Below are positions 8,163 to 16,200 of a stretch of DNA of 25,374 bases, piece by piece; the first letter of the stretch is position 1, and each line of letters starts with the position of its first letter. The DNA lies in the IMG/VR virus record IMGVR_UViG_3300047408_000278, positions 1 through 25,374 of that record; one strand, 5' to 3'. The position numbers and the translations under genes are program-made. This DNA is from a virus. Below the pieces are notes generated by a model. The model was given only the letters and a program-made list of their open reading frames with translations, made no database searches and had not been told where the DNA came from.

Positions 8163-9998
8163 ATGGAACCAGATTTCAGCGGTTACGCTACCAAAGCTGG
8201 ACTCCAGTGCTCTGACGGTCGAACTATCATGCCTGGCGCTTTCAAGCATCAGGACAAGATGAGAGTTCCTCTCGTTTGGCAGCATGGTCATTCCGACCCG
8301 GAGAATGTTTTGGGGCACGCCATTCTCGAGAATCGTGATGATGGAGTTTACGCTTACGGTTATTTCAATAAGTCCAGCAAGGCTTCTCATACAAAGGATC
8401 TTCTTGACCATGGTGACATTACCATGTTGTCTATTTGGGCGAATGAGCTTGTTGAACGAGCAGGTAAGGTTCTTCATGGAGCAATTCGTGAAGTTAGCCT
8501 TGTTTTGTCTGGTGCCAATCCAGGTGCTCTAATCGAGAATGTTACCATTCGGCACTCTGATGGTGAAGATACCATGCTTGAGGACGAAGTTATCATTTAC
8601 ACAGGCCTCGAGCTGGAACATGTTACTTCCGAAGAGAAGGAAGAGGAAGTAATCGAACATGCTACCGGTGATGGAGAAGAGACCATTCAAGATGTCTATG
8701 ATTCCATGACTGATAAGCAAAAGGAAGTGCTTCATTTTATGCTCGGGCAAGCTCTTGAAAGCAATGCCGGGGATTTGCAGCAAGATAATCTTGAAGACTC
8801 AACCAAAGACGATCAGGAAGGTAACAAAATGACCCGCAACGTCTTCGAGAAGGGTGATGATAAGGGAAAAGGAGCACCTGTTCTTTCCCACGCTGACATC
8901 CAGGGCATTGTTGCTGATGCGACAAAGACTGGATCGCTGAAAGCTTCAGTTGAGAATTACGCGCTTGCTCACGGCATCAATCAGATCGACACTCTTTTCC
9001 CCGAAGCTCAGGCTATGACTTCAGCTCCGGAGTTCTACACTCGTCGTACGGAATGGGTGAATTCTGTTCTCAATGGAGCACGTAAGAGCCCTTTTAGTCG
9101 AGTGAAGACTCACTGGGCAGATCTCACGTATGACGATGCTCGTGCAAAGGGTTATATTACGGGTGATGTGAAGACTGAGGAATATTACGGTACTGCTCGC
9201 CGTGAAACTAGCCCACAGACTATTTATAAAAAGCAGAAGCTTGATCGTGATGATATTCTCGATATTACTGACTTTGATGTCGTCGCCTGGATGAAGGGCG
9301 AGATGCGACTTATGCTGGACGAGGAAATCGCCCGAGCAATTCTCCTTGGTGATGGACGTACGGCAGGAGATCCTGACAAGATCTTGGAGGATCGTATTCG
9401 CCCGATCGCCAAGGACGATCCTATGTTTACAATTACAGTGTTGTGCGATCTTGCTGCTGGAACTATCTCTGACTTTGTGGACGCCATCATTCAGTATCGT
9501 CCGCTATATCGTGGAAGTGGACTTCCTACGTTGTACACCAGTGAGCATCTGATTGCCAAGACTATGCTTTTGAAGGATACTCTTGGTCGTAGAATTTACA
9601 CTTCGATGGACCAGCTTGCTGCAGAGATTCGTGTTGCCGCAATTATTCCGGTTGACATCTTTGACCCAGCAGCTGGAAATCCTCAGGCCGTTATTGTGAA
9701 CATGAACGATTATGTAATTGGTGCTGATAAGGGTGGAGAAGTCAGCATGTTCGACGACTTCGACATCGATTACAACCAACTCAAGTACCTCATTGAGACT
9801 CGTATCTCTGGTGCTTTGGTCAAGCTCAAGTCTGCGATCGTTGTCAAGCAGGGCACGTTTGTTCCTCCGCCTCCTGGCACTGGTCATATCATCGTTCCTG
9901 AGCCTCCGAATGAGCGTCAGAGCAGCCCGTCTGTTCACGGATCACTTCCTGACGATGACGGTACAGTGACAGCCAGAGCTTCTTCTGGAGAGAAGTAA
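8163..9998 (+). CDS. Fused capsid maturation protease - major capsid protein
   Basis: This 611-residue protein joins two normally separate head proteins. Residues 1-130 are an HK97-type (S78) prohead protease: LVWQHGHSDPENVLG holds the candidate catalytic His (41/43), and IREVSLVLSGANPGA holds the candidate Ser112. Residues 135-222 are acidic and helical, like a scaffold (delta) domain. Residues from about 223 onward are an HK97-fold major capsid protein, with WADLTYDDARAKGYI, RETSPQTIYKKQKLDRDDI and WMKGEMRLMLDEEIARAIL. The last ~45 residues are a Pro-rich, then acidic extension. ATG at 8163 follows GAAAGGAATA. Such fusions exist in other phages. An internal in-frame ATG at 8829 has its own strong ribosome site. 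Confidence 0.92.
   Translation: MEPDFSGYATKAGLQCSDGRTIMPGAFKHQDKMRVPLVWQHGHSDPENVLGHAILENRDDGVYAYGYFNKSSKASHTKDLLDHGDITMLSIWANELVERAGKVLHGAIREVSLVLSGANPGALIENVTIRHSDGEDTMLEDEVIIYTGLELEHVTSEEKEEEVIEHATGDGEETIQDVYDSMTDKQKEVLHFMLGQALESNAGDLQQDNLEDSTKDDQEGNKMTRNVFEKGDDKGKGAPVLSHADIQGIVADATKTGSLKASVENYALAHGINQIDTLFPEAQAMTSAPEFYTRRTEWVNSVLNGARKSPFSRVKTHWADLTYDDARAKGYITGDVKTEEYYGTARRETSPQTIYKKQKLDRDDILDITDFDVVAWMKGEMRLMLDEEIARAILLGDGRTAGDPDKILEDRIRPIAKDDPMFTITVLCDLAAGTISDFVDAIIQYRPLYRGSGLPTLYTSEHLIAKTMLLKDTLGRRIYTSMDQLAAEIRVAAIIPVDIFDPAAGNPQAVIVNMNDYVIGADKGGEVSMFDDFDIDYNQLKYLIETRISGALVKLKSAIVVKQGTFVPPPPGTGHIIVPEPPNERQSSPSVHGSLPDDDGTVTARASSGEK
8815..8831 (+). promoter_or_regulatory. Internal ribosome binding site and start for capsid protein alone
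   Basis: Inside the fusion gene, AGGAAGG (8815-8821) lies 7 bases before an in-frame ATG (8829) that begins MTRNVFEKGDD, exactly where the scaffold-like linker ends and the capsid domain begins. Starting here would give a 389-residue scaffold-free major capsid protein from the same mRNA. The site is visible in the sequence; its use is inferred. Confidence 0.55.
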
Positions 9999-10015
9999 GT
10001 AATAAAGGAGATCTG

Positions 10016-10348
10016 GTGGCTAGATTCTTTGGAGCCGTTGGTTATGGGGATTCTATAGAAACTCCGGTTAATTCTGGAGTATGGGTGGATACAATTCGAG
10101 AAGTTGAATATTACGGGGATGTAATTCGAAACACTCGAAGGTTGGACTCCGGGGAAGATCTCAATAACGATATTAATGTTGGTAACTCAATAGCTATCGT
10201 TGCTGATGACGATTATGCCATCAATCACTTCTTCAAGATCAAGTATGTACGATGGGCGGGGGAGCTCTGGACTGTGACAACAGTTGAGTCCAGACCCCCT
10301 CGTCTTATCCTGAGTCTCGGGAGTGTTTACAATGGCCCGACGCCTTGA
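10016..10348 (+). CDS. Head closure / head-tail connector protein
   Basis: This 110-residue protein starts with GTG behind AAAGGAGATC. It opens MARFFGAVGYGDSIETPVNSGVW and continues with REVEYYGDVIRNTRRLDSG, then a beta-rich region ending VESRPPRLILSLGSVYNG. The 'GVW.. EYYGDV' block followed by a 'PRL.L..G..YNG' end is characteristic of small beta-barrel head-closure (stopper) proteins encoded directly after the capsid gene in Gram-positive phages. It overlaps the next gene by 17 bases. Confidence 0.7.
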   Translation: MARFFGAVGYGDSIETPVNSGVWVDTIREVEYYGDVIRNTRRLDSGEDLNNDINVGNSIAIVADDDYAINHFFKIKYVRWAGELWTVTTVESRPPRLILSLGSVYNGPTP

Positions 10349-10637
10349 GCTCCAGGCCATCCTAACCGATATTCTGGAGTCAAATAACGTGTATTTTCAG
10401 CCACCGCCTAGTGTGCAAATGGATTATCCTGCAATTGTTTATCATCGGGACTATGAACTAACTAATCACGCAGATGACATTCCATACAAGCAGATGAAGC
10501 GTTATATGGTGACGGTCATTGATCGAGATCCTGATAGTGGCATTCCTGATAAGATTTCAGCATTGCCGCTATGTACATACGATCGATTTTATACGGCTGA
10601 GAACCTCAACCACGATGTTTACAAACTTTTCTTCTAA
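10332..10637 (+). CDS. Tail terminator / neck protein
   Basis: This 101-residue protein has the layout of tail-terminator-like neck proteins: an N-terminal helix (RRLELQAILTDILESNNVYF), then YPAIVYHRDYELTNHADDIPY, a strand QMKRYMVTVIDRDPDSG, and a short C-terminal segment with TYDRFYTAENLNHDVYKLFF. Proteins with this 'PAIVY.RD... Y..TVID.DPDS..' pattern cap the growing tail tube. ATG at 10332 follows CGGGAG at 9 bases; the GTG at 10323 is less likely. Overlap with the upstream connector suggests coupled translation. Confidence 0.7.
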   Translation: MARRLELQAILTDILESNNVYFQPPPSVQMDYPAIVYHRDYELTNHADDIPYKQMKRYMVTVIDRDPDSGIPDKISALPLCTYDRFYTAENLNHDVYKLFF

Positions 10638-10648
10638 GGAGAAACACA

Positions 10649-11308
10649 ATGCCTGGACCGCTTGTTTGGGATCTTATCGGTGATCGTTTCTACGAGACCG
10701 GTATTGATCATGGCGTTCTTTACATTCCTAACGCCACTGGAGTCTACGACAAGGGTGTTGCATGGAACGGACTCGTAAGTGTTACTGAGAGTCCTACAGG
10801 AGCAGATGCTACTGCTCAGTATGCTGACAACATCAAGTACTTGAACCTCATCTCTGTCGAAGAGTTTGGGGCCACAATCGAGGCGTTCACCTATCCACCA
10901 GAATGGGCACAGTTTGATGGTCTTGCAGTGCCCGAAGAGGGTGTCTTCGTAGGTCAGCAGCCTCGTAAGATGTTCGGCCTCTCATACCGTACCAGAGTTG
11001 GTAACGACATCGAGGGTGACTCTTATGGGTACAAGCTTCATCTTGTGTATGGAGCCCAAGCCGCACCTTCGGAGAAAGCATACAACACTGTCAACGACTC
11101 GCCAGAGGCAATTACGTTTAGTTGGGCAATCACAACTACACCAGTTCCTGTGACTGATTTGGCTCCTACTTCTCTCATTGTCGTTGATTCTGGTATTGTA
11201 GACGCAACTAAGCTCGCACTGCTTGAAACGGAGTTGTATGGGGCAGCTGCAGTAGAGCCTAAGCTTCCAACACCGGACGAAGTCATTACTATGCTTGCTG
11301 GTCCCTAA
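10649..11308 (+). CDS. Major tail protein 1
   Basis: This 219-residue protein polymerises into the tail tube. It opens MPGPLVWDLIGDRFYETGIDHGVLYI and has the tail-tube hallmarks GVAWNGLVSVTESPTG, ATIEAFTYPPEW, a FGLSYRTRVGNDI segment, a GYKLHLVYGA strand, and a PEAITFSWAITTTPVPV stretch before a C-terminal Ala/Pro-rich end. It is preceded by AAGGAGAAAC. It has higher GC and more preferred-looking codons than its paralogue at 11887-12525, as expected for the most abundant tail protein. Confidence 0.9.
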   Translation: MPGPLVWDLIGDRFYETGIDHGVLYIPNATGVYDKGVAWNGLVSVTESPTGADATAQYADNIKYLNLISVEEFGATIEAFTYPPEWAQFDGLAVPEEGVFVGQQPRKMFGLSYRTRVGNDIEGDSYGYKLHLVYGAQAAPSEKAYNTVNDSPEAITFSWAITTTPVPVTDLAPTSLIVVDSGIVDATKLALLETELYGAAAVEPKLPTPDEVITMLAGP

Positions 11309-11332
11309 TCAGTATTGATGGGAGGTCAGAGA

Positions 11333-11875
11333 ATGCTAAAGATTATTGTTCCGGGAGAGGAATACTATAACGAAGAAACAGAAGAGTTTGAAACTATCGG
11401 GGACCTCGAACTCGAACTGGAACATTCTCTGATCTCTCTGTCAAAATGGGAGTCGAAACACCAAAAGCCGTTCTTGTCCAATAACGACAAAACTCCAGAT
11501 GAAATCCTTGACTATGTCAGATCTATGATTCTAACCCCAAATTATCCCGAGGATGTATTTCAGCGATTCACTAATATACAATTCTCCAAGATCAATAGTT
11601 ATATAGAATCAAAGGAATCAGCGACTACATTTGGTGCTATGCCAGAACGCAGAGGAAGAGGAGAGATAATAACTTCGGAACTAATCTACTATTGGATGGT
11701 TGCTTTTACAATTCCATTTGAATGTGAGCATTGGCATTTGAATAGATTATTCGCGTTGATTCGCATATGCAACATAAAGAATTCCAAGCCACAAAAGATG
11801 TCTCGTAGCGAGATTGCTGCTCGTAATCGCGAATTGAATGCGCAAAGAAGAGCGCAATACAACACTCGTGGTTGA
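11333..11875 (+). CDS. Tail assembly chaperone
   Basis: This 180-residue protein matches a chaperone family that coats the tape measure during tail assembly: GDLELELEHSLISLSKWESK, then DEILDYVRSMILTPNYPEDVF, RGEIITSELIYYWMVAFTIP, HWHLNRLFALIRICNIKNS and KKMSRSEIAARNRELNAQRR-like closing residues. ATG at 11333 lies 7 bases after GGGAGG; an in-frame TTG at 11315 is not well supported. Unlike many tail chaperones there is no overlapping downstream frame with a slippery sequence that would give a frameshifted longer product: the next gene starts 11 bases after the stop. Confidence 0.82.
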   Translation: MLKIIVPGEEYYNEETEEFETIGDLELELEHSLISLSKWESKHQKPFLSNNDKTPDEILDYVRSMILTPNYPEDVFQRFTNIQFSKINSYIESKESATTFGAMPERRGRGEIITSELIYYWMVAFTIPFECEHWHLNRLFALIRICNIKNSKPQKMSRSEIAARNRELNAQRRAQYNTRG

Positions 11876-11886
11876 TAGGAGAATAA

Positions 11887-12525
11887 ATGACCGCACTCAT
11901 TTGGGATGCAATTGGTGAACATTTTTACGAAACTGGAATTAGCAAAGGCGTATTCTACGATTATGATGGTCATGGTGTTGCATGGAATGGACTTACTTCG
12001 GTTGAAGAGAACACAACACATCAAGTTCAACCAGTTTATTGGGACGGTCAAAAATTCAATGATGTTTTAACTATTGGTGATTTTTCAGCTACTCTAAAAG
12101 CTTTTACTTATCCTGATGAATTTCTTCCATACGAAGGTGTTTTTCAAGATCAAGAAGGTTTTTACATCACTGGACAAGAACCAAATAGATTTGGTCTTTC
12201 GTTTCAAAGTAAAATTGGAAATGATGTCGAAGGCATTGATCTAGGGTACAAGATTCATGTTTTGTATAACTTGACGGCAAATCCAACTCAAAAAAGTTAT
12301 AATACGATGTCGCTGGAAATTGAACCAAACGAATTCGCATGGGAAATTACCGCTATCCCCGAGTTCATTGAGAATTTCCGTCCTACAGCACATGTTATAT
12401 TTGATAGTCGAAAGATTGATTCGTCTTTACTTGCAGGTATTGAGGAATTGTTATATGGAAGTAATTATGAAGATCCACAGTTGCCTTCATTGAAAAGTCT
12501 TTCTACTTTCATCAGAGATTGGTAA
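11887..12525 (+). CDS. Second major-tail-protein paralogue
   Basis: This 212-residue protein aligns by eye along its whole length with the major tail protein at 10649-11308: LIWDAIGEHFYETGISKGVFY, GVAWNGLTSVEEN, FSATLKAFTYPDEF, RFGLSFQSKIGNDVEG, LGYKIHVLYNL, KSYNTMS, EFAWEITAIPEF. It is more AT-rich, more divergent, and differs most in the C-terminal quarter. ATAGGAGAATAA precedes the ATG. It could be a minor tube subunit, a tail-end variant, or a decorated tube ring. Lying after the chaperone rather than beside the first copy, it is unlikely to be a recent tandem duplication. Confidence 0.85.
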   Translation: MTALIWDAIGEHFYETGISKGVFYDYDGHGVAWNGLTSVEENTTHQVQPVYWDGQKFNDVLTIGDFSATLKAFTYPDEFLPYEGVFQDQEGFYITGQEPNRFGLSFQSKIGNDVEGIDLGYKIHVLYNLTANPTQKSYNTMSLEIEPNEFAWEITAIPEFIENFRPTAHVIFDSRKIDSSLLAGIEELLYGSNYEDPQLPSLKSLSTFIRDW

Positions 12526-12534
12526 AGGAGTTAT

Positions 12535-12897
12535 ATGTCGTTCAGTACGATATCTAGGTCAATATATGATTCGGCACTACGTGAAAGAATCATATCTGCC
12601 ACTACGCAAGAAGCATGGAACAACCCAGAAGCATATGACACAATATACGGAAAAGAAGTTAGAACGCTGCAAGAAAATGGTAACGCTATGGTTTGGGCTG
12701 TGTGCACTGCCACTGATATTGAAGCAGCGTATGCGTATGCTCTTCTTGCGGACAATCCAAATCCTGGTGGAGATGAAGGTGTTATTACCGATAGCATGAT
12801 TCTTTCTGCCGTTCAATCTAGATGGCCACAAGATCCTACGCCTCCCGCTCCTCCCGAGCCTCCTCCTGTGATTGACAACGAATTGCCTCCTGAATAG
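12535..12897 (+). CDS. Conserved small tail-region protein
   Basis: This 120-residue protein begins MSFSTISRSIYDSALRERII and contains WAVCTATDIEAAYAYALLADNPNPGGDEGVITDSMILSAVQ-type residues, then a Pro-rich tail (PTPPAPPEPPPVIDNELPPE). Small proteins built like this (an 'S.L..R', a Trp-Ala-containing middle and an '(D)EAVITD.MIL..VQ' end) are frequent near the tail genes of actinophages, but I know no assigned role. AAAGGAG sits only 4 bases before the ATG. The Pro-rich tail could be a flexible virion extension. Confidence 0.7.
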   Translation: MSFSTISRSIYDSALRERIISATTQEAWNNPEAYDTIYGKEVRTLQENGNAMVWAVCTATDIEAAYAYALLADNPNPGGDEGVITDSMILSAVQSRWPQDPTPPAPPEPPPVIDNELPPE

Positions 12898-12907
12898 AAG
12901 GTGAACA

Positions 12908-13285
12908 ATGATCTACGCCACAGCTCCTGGTGATTTCAAGGAAACCGAACAATTTCTAGAATTTCTACAGCGTGGCGGTATGTACAGCAATCTCGATAGT
13001 TACGGACGTCAAGGAGTTGATGCTCTTTCTCGAGCTACTCCAATAGACACTGGGGAAACTGCTCATTCTTGGGGGTATCAGATAGAGCACACACCAAGTA
13101 AAGTGTCTATATCTTGGTATAACACTCATAGAGAAAGTAACGTAAATGTCGCAGTGATCATCCAATATGGACATGGAACTGGCACCGGGGGTTATGTAGC
13201 AGGAAGAGACTATATAAACCCAGCGATTCGTCCTATATTTGATCAGATCCTAACAGATGTCTGGAGGCAGGTGACAAATGGCTAG
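12908..13285 (+). CDS. HK97 gp10-like neck / tail completion protein
   Basis: This 125-residue protein has the gp10-like pattern: an N-terminal helix (FKETEQFLEFLQRGG), GRQGVDALSRATPIDTGETAHSW, a strand with KVSISWYN, and VAVIIQYGHGTGTGGYVAGRDYINPAIRPIFDQILTDVW. The 'TP.DTG..A.SW' and 'I..GHGTG.GG.V.G.DYINP' blocks are the family signature of proteins that sit at the head-tail joint. A GAAGGTGAAC site precedes the ATG. The gene normally lies beside the connectors; here it lies after both tail-tube genes. It overlaps the tape measure start by 8 bases. Confidence 0.82.
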   Translation: MIYATAPGDFKETEQFLEFLQRGGMYSNLDSYGRQGVDALSRATPIDTGETAHSWGYQIEHTPSKVSISWYNTHRESNVNVAVIIQYGHGTGTGGYVAGRDYINPAIRPIFDQILTDVWRQVTNG

Positions 13286-16200
13286 TGTTGATGATCGAAT
13301 CGTACGAATGGAGTTTGATAACGCTGCATTCGAGCGAAAAGTAAGCACTACTCTCACCACTCTCGGGCAACTGGACAAAGCACTCAAATTTGATGGTGCT
13401 AAAGAAGGTCTTAGCGGCATTCAAGGAATGGCTGATAAATTTAATCTTGGTAGCATGGGAACGCATATTGATAGTGTTAGCAGCAAATTTCTAGCACTTA
13501 GCACAATTGCAGTTACGGCACTTTCTACCATTACTAGCAAAGCAATCTCAGCTGGTGAACGTATCGTTAAGTCTCTCGCTCTTGATGGAATTACACAAGG
13601 CTTTGGTGAATACGAATTAAAGCTTGGTTCGATTCAGACTATCATGGCTGGTACTGGTGCTAGTCTAGATGAAGTCAATAAGAAGCTAAATGAGCTTAAT
13701 ACATATTCGGATAAAACCATTTATTCGTTCAAAGACATGACGTCCAATATTGGTAAGTTCACCAACGCTGGTCTTAGTCTTGATACGTCCGTTGCTGCTA
13801 TTCAAGGTGTTGCTCAGGTAGCAGCTGTCTCCGGGGCAAATGCCGATGAAGCTTCTCGAGCAATGTACAACTTTGCTCAGGCTTTGTCGAAGGGGAACGT
13901 TCAGCTTATCGACTGGAAGTCAATTGAGATGGCCAATATGGCCACTGCTGAATTCAAGCAGCAACTCATTGATACTGCTGTAGCTACTGGCACATTGACA
14001 AAGCAAGGTAATGAGTATATTACGTCAACCGGTAAAGCAGTAACTTCCACGAAGGGATTCAACGATTCTCTCACGGATGCGTGGTTGACAACTGATGTGT
14101 TGACCACAACTCTCGGTAAGTATTCTGATCAAACAACAGAAATTGGTAAGAAAGCCTTTGCTGCGGCTCAAGATATCAAAACTTTCAGCCAGTTGATGGA
14201 TACAACCAAAGAAGCCATTGGCTCTGGTTGGGCACAAAGCTTTGAGATCTTGTTTGGTAATTTCGACGAGGCGAAGAAACTTTGGGGCAGCCTTGGTCAA
14301 TCTATTGGTGCGTTTGTTCAAAGCAGTTCTAATTCAAGAAACAAACTCCTTCAAGATTGGAAAGATCTTGGCGGACGTGGTCTACTGATCTCTTCTCTTC
14401 AAGCGGCATTTCAGAATTTAGCTAAGGTTCTAGATCCGATCAAAGAAGCGTTCCGGGATATTTTCCCACCGATGACCGGTCAGCGCTTGATGGAAATGAC
14501 AAAAGCGTTCGCAGATTTCGCTGCGTCATTGAGACCTAGCGAAAAGACTGTTGAGAATCTTCATCGCATATTTAAAGGTCTGTTCAGCATTCTCGAAATT
14601 GGTTGGGAAGTTCTTAAGCAAACTGTTAGATTCTTTGGTCAATTGTTCGACGCTATATCTGGCGCAAGTAGTGGAACATTTCTCTCCTTCTTGGCTAGAA
14701 TTGGGGATTTCTTTACTGGTCTTGCTAGGATGCTCGTTCAAGGCGAAGGAATCAAGCATTTCTTTGACGTTCTAGCTCAAGTAATCAGTGTTCCTATCGC
14801 AATCATTGGAGATCTCAAAGACAAGCTACTTGAATTCTTCGGAGTCATGGGTGATGCTGGCATAGCTGATAAAGCCGGTGAATCTTTTGGTCGAGTGAAA
14901 GATCGACTTCAAAGTCTTTCGGATACATTCGATAAAATAACTAGACTTTGGGAGCCAGTCAAGAGCGCTCTCATGAAAGTCAAGGACGTATTTGACGAGG
15001 TCTTTAACGCAGTCACTGATTGGCTATCAGAGACCACGGACAAAGTTCTCGACCTTCTCAAGAAGGGTGATTTCAATCAGATCATAGACATGCTCAATGT
15101 CGGTCTGTTTGGTGGACTTATTCTTGTTATGAACAGATTCATCAGCAAGGGCGTGAAAATCAACGCTACTCTTCAAGGCTTCTTTGGTGGTGGATTATTT
15201 GAGAAGATCGGTAAGTCATTTGATGCATTGACGGGAACACTTACGGCGATGCAAAGCAAGATCAAAGCAGAAGCTCTCATGAAGATCGCCGAAGCGATTG
15301 GTCTTCTGACAGCGTCTGTTCTTGTGTTGTCTTTGATCGATTCAGCCGCCTTGACCAAGGCGCTTCTTGCAATGTCAGTTGGCTTCGGTCAACTCATGGC
15401 TTCCTTTGCTGTTCTCAATCAAATGGAATCCACGCCAAAGAGCGCTGCGATGTTCGGTGTCATATCTACCGGATTTATTCTTCTTTCAGGCGCATTGTTG
15501 ATACTTGCTGCTGCCTTGAAGATCATGAGCACGATGAGCTGGAGTGAGATGGCTGTAGGTCTCACTGCCATGGCTGGTGTGCTTACCGTTTTGATCGTGG
15601 CGATCAAACCATTGTCGAGTATGGCTCCTCAAATGGTTATTGCAGGGGCAGGCCTAATTGCCATTGGCGTAGCTATGACCATTCTCGCTGGAGCGGTCAA
15701 GCTTTTCTCCATGATCAAATGGGGAGACATGGCCAAGGGGTTCCTCGGTATTGGCGCAGGTCTTCTCATCATAGCCGGAGCAATGAAGTTGATGCCTATG
15801 AGCGTCATTCTCATTGGTCCCGGTATTCTCGCATTGGCAGTTGCTATGAACGTACTTGCCGGTGCGATAAAGATATTTGCCACAATGTCTTGGGGTGAAA
15901 TCGGTAAGGGTCTGGCAACTCTTGCTGGGGCTCTCGTAGCTATCGGCGTAGCAATGAACATGATGCCTGCAAGCATGATCCTTACGGGACCAGCTCTCAT
16001 AGCTGTAGCAGTTGGTGTGACCATTCTAAGTGGAGCTCTCAAAGTACTTGCTACCATGTCGTGGAGTGATATTGGTAGAGGATTGACTGCTTTGGCAGGA
16101 GCTTTGACTATTCTGGCTATTGCGACTAATGCTATGAGCGGAGCAATTCCTGGGGCCATTGCTCTTGGTATTGTCTCGGCTGCTTTGGTTGTATTGGTAG

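Noticed and set aside
11780-11900. Programmed frameshift in the tail assembly chaperone gene
   Set aside because: No overlapping downstream frame follows; the next gene has its own ribosome site and is a tail-tube paralogue.
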